Assembly: GCF_040954645.1 (NCBI RefSeq) | Contig: NC_092806.1 | Span: forward strand, 127,556,952 to 127,620,951 | Direction: 5' to 3' | Source: Diabrotica undecimpunctata | Lineage: Eukaryota; Arthropoda; Insecta; Coleoptera; Chrysomelidae | Length of the DNA stretch: 64,000 bases | Shown: in pieces, positions 44,003-54,659 of the stretch | Layout of the letters: every line of letters begins with the position of its first letter | How positions within the stretch are numbered: position 1 is the stretch's first letter | Position numbers and translations under genes: made by a program | Notes under the pieces: model-generated | What the model saw: only the letters and a program-made list of their open reading frames with translations | Database searches by the model: none | What the model was told of the DNA's origin: nothing

Positions 44003-44814
44003 TACATATATACATATATTTGTATATATATCATATGTGTCAAGTTTTACCCGGAATTTTAAATTTTAGGGTCAATGCCAGGCCTATTCTTCTTATATTT
44101 ACAGTAACAACTAACCGGTTGTTACAAGCACACGATAATGAGACTGATAAACAAATGTCACCTAATAAGTTTGTAAAATTCTCGAGAAAAGGTTATTTTT
44201 GGTTCTCAAATAAAGTCTCCAATTGTCCTTGGACAACAAAGCTACTACCTACTTGAAAAGAAATTCAATTTCGAGTATGTACTTTTGGATCATTGCGCTA
44301 TCCATTATAAAATTGGCGTATTTTTTTCATTTAGGTGTCATGGAACGAAAAATTAAATGTTGTTCACATGATGAAAGATATAAATCAAGTAATTTTTTTT
44401 TTTTGGATTACTCAAAAACGAATTAAGATAATCGTGATAATTTTGATAACGTTTAAAGTATTCTAAAGATAATTACTAGATTTATTTTAACCACTTAGAC
44501 TTTCATCTAAAGGCTTGTCCACGTTTGAACACAACGTCGAGCGATTTCTGTATCTACACTCTAGACAGTGCCTGGATACAGATAGACTATCTAAATAGAA
44601 TCGCGTGACAAGTTCATGTTTATAGACACGTTAACAAAATCGTAGAACATTGGACTCCTATTTAAAGTGGGAGACACGAGACAATGGTTAGACAATGTTG
44701 TGCAATATCTAGTAGTTTTGCGATTCTACTAGTCTTTATGATCCATGAAAGGACGTCTCTCTATATTGGTTTCAGTATTGTTACACAACAATTACCTTTT
44801 TTTTATTTAAATTT
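43567..44814. other. Anonymous DNA with (TA)n block
   Basis: 43569-43940 may be the 3' internal end of the LTR element but codes for nothing recognisable. A long (TA)n/(TATACA)n block lies at 43945-44032. Later sequence is unassigned. Confidence 0.4.
43945..44032. repeat. (TA)n microsatellite
   Basis: About 26 TA units, then TACATA variants. Confidence 0.95.
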
Positions 44815-45000
44815 TATTGTATCTAATCAAATATGTTGAGTTGGTTTTGCCGTGGACAAAACTAACTCTATGTTCTATCACCCGTTTTTTAAACTTCGTC
44901 CTGTCTGATCTATGTATACCTTTTGGGCAAGTACCACAAGTTATCTTGTATATCCTTAATATAAATCGAAGTTTAGGGGTGTCAAAGAGGTGTTGAGGAT
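44815..45000 (-). pseudogene. Penelope-like GIY-YIG fragment
   Basis: The minus strand reads TPKLRFILRIYKITCGTCPK, then HRSDRTKFKKRVIEHRVSFVHGKTNSTY. YKITCGTCPK and R..FKKRV.EH correspond to the two halves of the GIY-YIG nuclease of Penelope-like elements. The YIGQT stretch between them has been garbled by a small frame change (GIHRSD). It differs clearly from the copy at 26.9 kb, so it is another Penelope-like family. Confidence 0.6.
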
Positions 45001-46315
45001 TGCAAGGCTGAGTAAGGACAGGACTAGACCTCCAAACCCTCATAAGAAAAGTACAGGATAGAGACGAATTTGCAGAAGAATAAAGAAGTGTTATAGTCCT
45101 CTCTACCATGCACCATAATGAGAATTTTAAAGATCATCTTCACAGGGAACCAAATATGATATTATAATATTGAGCCGTCGAAAAAATATAAATTTAAGAC
45201 CATGAAATCACTTATTTCTACGGCTCGGTAGTAGCTTATTCAGTATGCTGAATGAAGTGACATTTATGGTTTGGCCTAACAGAACTTTAAAATTAATTTG
45301 TAAAACAACAGCTGAACAATTAGTTCACTAATCTTCAGAAAGAAAATTAAGAAGAATATACAAATCAGCAAAACGATCTATACCGAAAATATGTTACGTT
45401 CCCAGCAAGAGGGGACAGGAAACAAAAACAAATTTGCGATATTTGCCACAAACATGTTCGTAAAGATCACTGTAGGTATTGGCAGGATGTTTGACAATTT
45501 CTCTTCTGAGGAAACTGTTGTATAGCAAAACATGTCAAGTTGACGATGTTCTGTGGAAATTAATAAACAGTCCTGTATTTTTATGTATTGTTTTATGATT
45601 TAACATGAATTTTCATCAAGTAACCATCAATTTCGTAAGTAGTTATACCAGTAGTAGACCATAGAAATAGTAAAAACAATTAAAACGTAGGCCAAATTTT
45701 TGACTACCAACTTCAGATTAAAATCCAGAGTAAAAGGTCGGTAAGCAGGCGCCAGAAGTAATGCCTAAGAGACCTTTTTTTTCGTTTCTGAAGGAAATTT
45801 CTCAAAACTGTAGCAGCTTAACCCATCCTTAGAGATGGCTAGCGTGTGTTGGATTCAGGGTAGAGGAGTACATCCGAACCCATTTCTCCATAGAACGAGG
45901 TCTTGCAAACGAATGCCTTCCTGTTATCCTGCCTACCAACTAAAACCACCCTCTCCTGCTTGTGCGCTTTTAACTGTCGCACGTGCCGTACTCCGAAAGT
46001 GGGATGGAGGTCCACTGTAAGGCTAACGGCACTTTCGGAGCACTCCCTTCTTTTATCTAGATCTTATATCTGTCGTTGGTCCGGCTGGTGTTTCTCTTTC
46101 TCTTCTTTCTTCTTAGTGACTGCTCGGATGTAATTGTGTACACTATTCCATCCCTCCTTACAACATCCCTCCTTCATCTTCACGATCATATCTCTCACAG
46201 TCATAGGGTTCATACCTATTTCTCCTCACTGCCCATCTACTACACTCCAGGCATTGTGTGAGTAACGGTGTCAGAGTATTTATAGTATAGGCATTTATCT
46301 GTATCTGTCTTTCTT
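45001..46315. other. Unassigned, partly GC-richer DNA
   Basis: The plus strand at 45420-45500 reads KQICDICHKHVRKDHCRYW, which looks a little like a Cys/His zinc knuckle but is isolated. The region 45830-46060 has an open frame with no recognised motif. Confidence 0.3.
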
Positions 46316-46317
46316 CT

Positions 46318-46650
46318 TCTTCTTGTAGTTCCTTCTCCTATCGGAGTTTGGCTATCATCACAGCTATCCGTACCTTATTGGCGGCTGCTCTAAAAAGATC
46401 TACTGAGCTGCAACTATACCACTCTCTTAGGTTTCTCAGCCAGAAAATTCTTCGTCTTCCTATGGATCTTTTACCCTTGATTTTACCTTGCATTATGAGC
46501 CTTAATATCTCATATTTCGCACCTCTGGTAAAGTGGCCTAAATATTCCAGCTTTCTTGCTTTGATGTGCTTTATGACCTCACAATCCTTTTGTAGCCTTC
46601 TTAACACTTCTGCGTTTGTAACTCGTTGGGTCGATCTGTCTTTCTGAACC
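46318..46650 (-). pseudogene. LINE 3' end with GAA tail
   Basis: The minus strand reads DRSTQRVTNAEVLRRLQKDCEVIKHIKARKLEYLGHF, then LRLIMQGKIKGKRSIGRRRIFWLRNLREWYSCSSVDLFRAAANKVRIAVMIAKLR and a GAAGAAGAAGAA run at 46315-46325. Ends directly against the R1-like LINE at 46.65 kb. Confidence 0.7.
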
Positions 46651-46654
46651 TATA

Positions 46655-47590
46655 AAGATACGCACTAAAACTTGTAAGTACTTGCTTCAGGAAGGAATCC
46701 AGTCGCCTGTAATTACAGTCCACCCAGACCCTTAGGCCTTGTTCCACTCTTCTTGCTATTTTTTCATTGATCGTTTCCTTCTTCCTTTTTTTATGGCTGT
46801 TGTCAAATGCTTCCTTCTCTCATAGAGATGTCTCCTTTCTACTCTTAACATATGCAGAGTAACGCAACCCGTGATAGTCCACAAGACCGCCGCAGATACA
46901 GTCCTGTAGGTGCATGCTACTCGCAACAGTCTCGTTCTGTCCACTCATATCATAAGAGCCTTGTAGGTTGGTATCTCCACCCCACTCCAGCCTTGTGCCA
47001 CGTAAAGGATGATTGACTGCACAACACCGTGTAGGCCACTCCTCCTTTGATTTGGGGCCCCTAATGTTGGGCATCACACTCCCCAGCTCAGCCGCACTCT
47101 TCGCTGCCTTCCGGGCTACCACCCGTGTATGCTTTCCCCATCCGCCATATTGGTGTAGCGTCACTGCCAAATATTTGAAGCATTTCTTTGATGTTAGCTG
47201 TGACCCTGCACATTTAAGTTCCATCCCTTGTCTTTTACGTTTACCCTTCAGAATTATCGCTGCGGTATTCTCTGCCGTGAGTTCCATTTCATAGCTTTCC
47301 ATGCCTGTGGTACATGGTACCCGCATCACATCTTTCCACTAAAGACTGTTGAATGCATTTCTAGCATCGAAGAGCAGTAGAGCCGCCCAGCGCTGTTCGT
47401 CCTCAATGTTGTGCAATGCCTCGATTACCCTCAAAATTGCGTAAACTGTGCTTTACCCCTTGCAAAATCTAAATTGTCTCGGGTATAGGACCCCTGATCT
47501 CTCAATTGTGTCGTCGATCCATCCTCGCTTCATTCTGTCGTACCACTTCTAGATGCATGGGAGGATGCATATAGGGCTATACTTCTCTCT
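46655..47590 (-). pseudogene. R1-like LINE, RT second half
   Basis: The minus strand starts near 47560 with FARGKSTVYAILRVIEALHNIEDEQRWAALLLFDARNAFNSL-like sequence in pieces (47340-47480), the LDVRNAFNS wording typical of R1-type RT. The open frame 46820-47329 follows with ELTAENTAAIILKGKRKRQGMEL, FKYLAVTLHQYGGWGKHTRVVARKAAKSAAELGSVMPNIRGPKSKEE. A shift leads to LHMLRVERRHLYERRKHLTTAIKK (46790-46870) and WQEEWNKA near 46750. The segment with the YADD active site is missing. Several frame changes. Confidence 0.65.
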
Positions 47591-48059
47591 AGTTTTAAAA
47601 GACTTTTTAAATAATAAAAAAAGATATTGTAAAAGATACTTTTTCAGAAGATACATAATTCCTTCTAGTTAAAATAGTTCAATCAATTAAAATTTAGAAA
47701 CCAGTAGGAGTTTCATAATTTTGTTTATCAAATATTGGTTTTTTATTTTCTGCTGTTTTTTTTTTATTTTTTTTAGTTCCTAAATCAATGTTGGGGTAAT
47801 GAGGCTAAGATCCCGAATGGCGGCATTCCAAAGTGCTAACTATATTAAAATCAAGAAAGGATCCAGAGAAACCAAAAAGCTACAGTTATATCTCCCCCCT
47901 CTGTTCAACATTCAAGCTGTCTTTTTCTTTCGGTGCCATATTAGGTCCCCCTACATTGGCGAGTTATTCACGCTCTTCAGCTAATTAGAATAGTTGTTCG
48001 GCACTGCGTATTCCTTGAGTTATGATATCTATATCCTTCCAATCCCTCTGCGGCCCTCG
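47591..48059. other. Probably decayed LINE 3' end; not assigned
   Basis: The minus strand at 48010-48040 reads RDWKDIDIITQGIRSAEQLF, which could be a LINE C-terminus; otherwise nothing is clear. Confidence 0.3.
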
Positions 48060-48900
48060 ATTTTACTTTTCATGGACGAAAGATTAATATGAAATATAAT
48101 CAATCCACACATGGAAGAAAACCTTATAGTGGAACAAGCAAGTTTTAGAGGAGGAAGTACACAAGTAGATCGCGTGCTTAAAAAACGGAGTACCACAAGG
48201 AAGCGTACTCTCGCCAGTACTCGGCAGTATATACACTAATGACCAACCGATCCGTAATGCGCCAAAAACATTTATTTATGCCGATGATCGTGAAACCGCC
48301 TAACAAACTAGTAGTCTTTTGTACATCAAAAGACTACTAGAAGAACTACTACTACTAGCAGAACATCAAAAGAAGAATAGAGAAAATCAGCTGCCTCCAA
48401 ATGCACAAAAAACATAAATTTCCCTCACAAATAGATAAACGACCATCGCCATCCACTATTCGGCCATATTTATGTACACAAATGACATAAATCTAGAAGA
48501 TTATTCAATGATACAGTTAAACCATCATCCCACAACTAAAAAGCCACGAGATCCATAATGTGGAAAGAGCAGCAAACAGGACATATAACAAATACTTCAG
48601 AAGTACTCTCCCACCAGTTACACAACTTGACTGGCAATAATGGAAAACACTGAATAGACTGCGTACAGGTGTCGGAAAATCCAAACAGAATACGGTATCC
48701 TGGGGATACGTTGAGGGAGATGACAGCTATGGCATGCGGTGTGACCCAATCAAAGAGACACCTACTGAAGTGTCGTTTCGTAAACTGTGAGTGCTTTAAT
48801 ACAGATTTAATGGAATGCAACGAAGCAGCATTAGCGTATGTCAACCAATGGTTAAACGAAATATGAAACGAAAAAAAACGAAATATTTGTTTTAACTTAA
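48060..48900 (+). pseudogene. Jockey-type LINE, internally deleted
   Basis: The plus strand reads INPHMEENLIVEQASFRGGSTQVDRVL, then without the intervening 60 or so residues NGVPQGSVLSPVLGSIYTNDQP and FIYADDRETA (48265-48300, the active site YADD). After decayed sequence come QLDWQ.WKTLNRLRTGVGKSKQNTVSWGYVEGDDSYGMRCDPIK and, near 48815, NEAALAYVNQWLNEI, the end of Jockey-type proteins. Stops and two deletions. Confidence 0.65.
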
Positions 48901-49769
48901 ACTGTAAGATTTGTGAGCAGTGTATTTAGTACATAAAATAATAATGCTGTTTTTTTCAAGTTATGTAAATTTGAAATTGTTTTCGTGTTGTTAAGACTTA
49001 TATTGTGGATATAGACATAAATTAAATTAGGATCTATTGTTAGAAAATAAACACGTCTGTTAATGGTCCAGTAACATAAGAAACCGCTTTAAAATCGAAC
49101 TAACTCTACTTATCTTCATTTATCACTTGTCGAGACAGTTTGGCAAGCGAAACACATTTATTGGAAACATGTAGGAATTCTTGTGTGCGACCACCAAGGC
49201 CGCTAGATCCAGATCCTTCACTGTTTTTGAATCATCCGTTAATTGTAGTCAAAATAAACGATAAAAAATTCGATTCGATTGCATTGTTTAGTTTGGCAAC
49301 TTACATCGCTTTTTTTAAATTACATCTTTTATTGAATTTAGGAACGTCTCGGTTAGTATGTGATAACAATTGTAGATTAAATTAATATCTATATAATAGA
49401 ACAAACACGAAGAATGTCACAAATAAGAGAGAGTGTATATAACCTAGGATGCTGGATAAAAATATAAAGCTCTTAACTCTAATATAGAAATATCTTAAAC
49501 ACTAACGGTTTAAAAAGCCAACCAAAGGTACGAAAACATAAACAAAATCCTAGAACTACAGCACTACTTACTAGTTACTATAAGTCTTTGGAATGTCTAT
49601 CTCCATTATTGTCCATCCAGATCTTGAATGTAGAGATGTGGTGATGTGGCAACCCTGGATGTCTAAGGGTACCAAGAAACTTATGCGAAAACTTCTTACA
49701 TTTATATTGCAATACAAGAGATATTGCTTCGTCTCCGTCTTCGATCCAGAGTTTTTACCTTGTTTAGGC
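48901..49769. other. No gene recognised
   Basis: AT-rich; may contain the 3' UTR of the LINE on either side. Confidence 0.4.
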
Positions 49770-51245
49770 TGTCGCCTCTTCAAGGAAGGGGTACTCCTTT
49801 TTTTGCGGAGTAGTGGGGGCCTGGTAAACGTGATAATTGATGCTTATGGATATGTAGTGGATTGCTAAAATGCTGGGGTTCAGAAGGTGGCGTATGTGTG
49901 TGGACGATATGTTATGATGAAGCGCAAAAAAAGAATTATTGGTGAGGAAAGCCAAACAAGTCGAAGGAGGTACTTCAGGGGTTACCAGCCATACTAGGAA
50001 CGGCTCTTAATCAGCATTTTTGACATGTAGTTGTTAGCTGCGATATTTGATGGGAAATGATTCTAGAATATCAAAGTACTCATCAGAAAGTTCGTGACCA
50101 GTTGTGTAGAAGTTTAGCTGGAGGAAACGGATCTTTTCTTTTTGGAACCCTGGTGAGTATTTGCCCTCGGCGATTGCAAGGCGTCTTTAATGTTTGTGTT
50201 GCTCAGTTGTTCGAGCCTGTGATGGTTTAAAGGACATACCTCCTGCTGAGGGATAGGATTCTGTCCTTAATAGGTGTCAGATTAACTACCTAATATATGT
50301 GTGCTGATGGAAAATGACTGCACTTTCTCATGCAGAATCTAAGGGTTTCCTTTCGGTGGCCATAATGGTGTTAATTTGGTAGGTGTTAAGAGATGCGTAG
50401 ACGCATGCCTTGTATTCGATAATCGATCTTATAAAAGTTTTGTAGGTGTACAATAAAGTTGTAGATAGAGTCCTGCCCATTTTACCGGCTAGCACTGCCA
50501 GAAGTTTAAACCTCTTTCTCACCCTGTCTTGGGTATCTTGAATCTCGGTTTTCCAGTTGAGAGTCCTGCTAAAATGAACTCCCAAAATGGAAACCGAGTT
50601 TCTGAGAATAAGGTCCTCTCGTAACAGAGTTATTCGGATATGAACATCGAGACAATTGGAGGATTTGAATAAGGTTAGTTGTGTTTTGGAGGGATTTATG
50701 GTCACTCTCCATTTATTGCACCACCTAACAACTCGGTCTAAGTGATTTTGAGCTCTTTCGAATACAGACAATTGTCCACGCTCTCTGTGTGGTCCTGACT
50801 TGAGGACTGCAGTATCATCAGAGTACAGAAGAGGGGTTTCTGATCTATGCTGCGGGCGGGGAATGTCACTATTGTAGACTGTGTATAATATTGGAGCAAG
50901 AATTGAGCCCTGAGGTACTCCAGCTTGTGGAGTAAAGGGTGTGAATAGGATGTCGCCAACTTTGATCCTAATCGTCCGATTAGAGATAGGAATTTATTAG
51001 TTTATCGAAAGGTGTGGGCAATCCAGCAAGGTGGAGTTTTTCGATCATGCCTGTGTGCCTGATCGAATGCCTTCTGGACGTCTAGGAATATACCTATGAC
51101 GTGTTTCCTTTCATTAAGTGATTGTGAAATGAAAGTTGTTGCTTCAACCAATGCATTATGCGTGGAATGTTCACCCCTGGATCCGAATTGGTAATCTGGA
51201 ATGGCGAGGTGAGCGTCTAGGAATTCTACGAGTCTTTTCTTAGCG
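49770..51245 (-). pseudogene. Jockey-type LINE, copy A (5'-truncated)
   Basis: The minus strand begins near 51235 with RLVEFLDAHLAIPDYQFGSRGEHSTHNALVEATTF and FLDVQKAFDQ (first Asp, about 51080). After one shift it runs through FTPQAGVPQGSILAPILYTVYNSDIP and LLYSDDTAVLKSG (catalytic SDD instead of the usual ADD, about 50820). The open frame 50328-50771 carries VVRWCNKWRVTINPSKTQLTLF, SVSILGVHFSRTLNWKTEI and YTYKTFIRSIIEYKACVYAS. The decayed C-terminus lies at 49790-50320. It shares most of its length with copy B/C (53665-54646 plus 58287-59085). Confidence 0.78.
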
Positions 51246-53015
51246 ATTTTTACTTTGTAAAAATTATACTTTTTTAATAAATAAAAGTTTTTTGTTAACT
51301 GTTTTAGTACAATTTAATTACCTAAGAGTTAATATTCACCAAAAAGAACAAAACAGTAATTGTTTTCAAATATATTCATAATCATGAGAGAAATAACTTC
51401 ATATTGTAAATATAGAATACTGGAACAGTAAAGACAGGCCTTAAATAAAAGGATATTAAATCTGTATTTGTCATAGTAATTATTCTAGAGCATAGTATTC
51501 CCAGGGAACGCTCGCATTTAAAACAATGCATTTATTTTACCTATCGGTCGATTATGGTAAGATCCTATGGTCGGAGCGAGGGCCGGCGCCTCGTTATGAG
51601 CGCCCACTTATACATCTAATAGGCCACTCGCCATGAGACACCCTATATAAAAATATCAGTTAAATTTTAAAGCAATTTGCTTAAAATAATTTCTGAACTT
51701 AATAGATTACCACGTAAACAAGAAGTGCAACATGTAACAGGTAATCTTCCGCATTAGAATCCAGCGCCTTGTGGCAAAAAGGCTGGTGATGAGTTTATCT
51801 ATCTGCGGTGATGAGTTTACGGGTCTCCATAGGATGTCGGTGATCAGTTTGCTATATCTCGTAGGGTCTTATAATTTAATGGGGGGCTATAAAGTGATGT
51901 TCGTACACGTCCAATATTTGGGGGATTGCTTATAAGGGCAATCATTCGATGTAATAAAAAAATTACATCCGTCACCTGATTATCCAAGACAAAGTTCATG
52001 GTAAAAGATGGATATGTCGTAAAAATTCTTTTGTGGTTGCGAAACAAAACATTGGACTGGACAAGAAGTAGAGCAGTTGTTCCATGTAATAATGAACAGT
52101 GATCAATTCAACAAAATTAGCATGGAGAGCCTCAAAACAGGTCTCTCATGAGATCGTTTCTTTGGCATTGAAAGAAGTCTGTAGTTGACCAGTTAGGATT
52201 GGAATTCATTTGTAAATCTGCAACACAATTAACACTTAGTGTTAATTTAATAATTTAATAAGTTTTGGACTTAGGGCCCCCGCAGACTGCAGACTTTTAT
52301 CGGCAGATATAGTTTGGTCGGCTTCGTAATCAGTACGGAGAAGTATGCATATGCGCACATTAAACCGATTTAGTATGTATCGGCCGATAAAAAATTTTGA
52401 TGGGCTTCCCGATTGCCTTCACACTAATCAGTGTAGGCTAACTACGACGTAATTTACGTTTTAACTTTAAATACAAAGAAAATATATGTTTTAATTAGTT
52501 TTTAAGGTTCATTTAATATTGTATAAAAGGGACATGATAGTCAATCTTTTGCTTCTCTCGCATAATTTGTTTTTGTTTTAATTATTCAAAGTAAATATTG
52601 ATGATTTGGGTACTAATGATTTAACGGTATAATTTTGCTTTGTAGATTCATTTGATAACACGTTAAATGCATTTACCTTAAATTCTTATGTTGTAAGATT
52701 AATTGTTTACAATTTGTTTTGTTCGATTGTTGAAATTGTAATTAAATTTAAATAAATCTTCTCGGCCAATAAAGATAAAAACTTTTACGTTTTTTATAAC
52801 TATCCTCAATAATAATGACTTTAAATTCGTTTAAAATAAATATGTGATTTACATCAGAAACCAGAGAATTTTGCAAATCAGTCCTATTATGTATCCATTA
52901 CTTTGTGTTGCTGAGAGTGATTCTAATTGTTTTATATTCATTAATTCATTCTTTCTAACGTCATAGCATTCAAAATTCTATTCTTGCTTGAGGAGAATTA
53001 TTGCTCCGTGTCGTT
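51246..53015. other. No gene recognised
   Basis: AT-rich. At 52274 TTAGGGCCCCCGCAGACTGC resembles the start of some MITE ends, but no matching right end was found. Confidence 0.4.
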
Positions 53016-53019
53016 TATA

Positions 53020-53395
53020 GCTTGCTGTGTGTCATTGCTGCTGTCGTGACTCTTTTCCATTTGTCCATTTTTCCCATGTCATGATACCTGGGCCATAGTG
53101 GTGTCCAGTTAGCATATCAGATATGCCCTCTAGGCATATCTAAATGTGGGCTTCTCTGTATATGTCCTATCCATTCTAAGCGAAGAGATTTTATGTATCT
53201 GACTATATTTTCTCCCTTTAGTTCTTTTTCAATTTCGGCATTTGTTTTCATTCTTCTTTCTTCCTTTCTTGTTACATTGGGGCCTAGTATTGTTTTCATT
53301 ATTTTTCTTTCAAATTTTAGAAGGCTATCTTCCCCTTTCTTGATAATCGCCGTTGTTTTCATTCCGTATGTAATATCACCAAGTGGGAAGGAAGG
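53020..53395 (-). pseudogene. LINE 3' fragment
   Basis: The minus strand reads ITYGMKTTAIIKKGEDSLLKFERKIMKTILGPNVTRKEERRMKTNAEIEKEL and NIVRYIKSLRLEWIGHIQRSPHLDMPR. This is the thumb-to-C-terminus stretch of an insect LINE (TYGxET, FERKI, WIGHI). The open frame extends into unrelated sequence past 53395 (SGRSFPGPSFPLGD), a chance join. Confidence 0.65.
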
Positions 53396-53664
53396 GCCTG
53401 GAAAACTACGGCCACTTATCCATTCCCACGGTGCCTTACAGAGGTACTTCGACCATGTTTGGTGGAACATTGGTATTTCTCACATGATTGATGGAATAAA
53501 ACACATTTTTAAAAGGTGGAAAATGTCCAGCCACGAGTCTTGGTTTGCATAACGTGAGCAGAGCCCCGACAACGGACTCCCAGGGTACAGGAGACCATAT
53601 AAGCGAGCCGGAGCAAGACTAGCCGTGAATTCTTCTCTCATTTTTTAACTAGGCTTTTTCAAGC
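53396..53664. other. Unassigned, GC-richer DNA
   Basis: Sequence between two LINE fragments; no coding motif recognised. Confidence 0.35.
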
Positions 53665-54646
53665 AAGCCTCTTCAAGCAGAATTGCTCTTTTTTTTGTGG
53701 AGCTAGAGGGGTGTGATAAACGTCAGAATGATTTTGCGTATTGGTTTTTGGTGGTGGAGCGCTACAGAGCTGGGGTTCAAAAGGTGGCATTTGTGTTAAG
53801 GAGCGCACTAGAGGAATTTTTTGGTCAGCCAGACAAGTCAGGGAGAGGTACTTCCAGCCTAGAAAGGTGCTAGCAGCCGTACTAGGAACGGCTTTTGATT
53901 AGCGTTTTTGACTTGCAGTTGTTAACTGCAATATTTTAGGGGGATTGCTTCTAGGGAAACTCATCAGGAAGTTTGTTTCCGGTGTTATGTAGAAGCTTTG
54001 CTGGAAGGAATGGAACTTTTCTTTCGGGAATCCTGGTGAGTATTTGCCCTCGGCGATGGCAAGGAGTTTTGAGTGTTTGCTTGGCTCGGTTGTTTGAACC
54101 AGCTATAGTGCGGAGGACATATCTCTTCCTGAGGGTTCGGATTCTGTCCTTAATTGGTGTTATGTTAGATATTTGGTAGATTAGTGCTGACGGGTAGTCT
54201 TGCGCTTCCTCGTGCAGAATCTGAGTATTTTCCTTTCGGTGGCCATAATGGAGTTCATTTGACAAGCATTTAGCGATGCATAGACGCATGCCTTGTATTC
54301 GATTATTGGTCTTACGTAAGTTTTGTAGGTGTGCAATAGTGTTTTATTTGACGTGTTGCCCAGTTTACCAGACAACGCTACCAGGAGTTTTGCTCTTTTT
54401 CTTACCCTGTCTAGGGTGTTTTGTATGTCGGTCTTCCAGTTGAGAGTCCTAATAAATGAACTCCTAAATAGGACACCGAGTTTCTGAAATCAAAGTTTTC
54501 TCCTAGGTTTCTCCTAGGAGGGTTATCTGGTCTCGAACATTATGGTAGTGGGGAGATTTGAATAAAATTAGTTGAGTTTTGGAGGCGTTAATAGTAACTC
54601 TCCATCTATTGCACTAATCAACAATTCTGTTTAAATAATTTTGAGC
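53665..54646 (-). pseudogene. Jockey-type LINE, 3' half (copy B), split by R1/I-like insertion
   Basis: The minus strand begins just inside the target duplication with VFDRAQNYLNRIV (54610-54659), continues through decayed TINASKTQL, LLHTYKTYVRPIIEYKACVYASLNACQMNSIMATERK (54181-54375) and the C-terminal TPIKDRIRTLRKRY and LLGKAL... type sequence near 54000-54140. It matches copy A (49770-50770) along its length. Its 5' half lies on the other side of the R1/I-like insertion (58287-59085). Confidence 0.78.
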
Positions 54647-54659
54647 TCTATCGAATACA
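54647..54659. repeat. Left 13-bp target duplication of R1/I-like LINE
   Basis: TCTATCGAATACA, identical to 58274-58286; the neighbouring bases differ on both sides. Confidence 0.88.

Noticed and set aside
42440..44032. CRISPR-like or satellite array
   Set aside because: Only simple TA repeats and one two-unit duplication; there are no regularly spaced repeats with unique spacers.
43894..44256. 120-codon plus frame with an Ile-Tyr run
   Set aside because: Microsatellite read-through; no conserved segment on either side.
45420..45500. CDICHKHVRKDHC as a gag zinc knuckle
   Set aside because: The spacing does not match CX2CX4HX4C, and no gag or protease sequence surrounds it.
52270..52440. GGGCCCCCGCAGAC-type MITE start
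   Set aside because: No inverted partner within 1 kb, and no target duplication.
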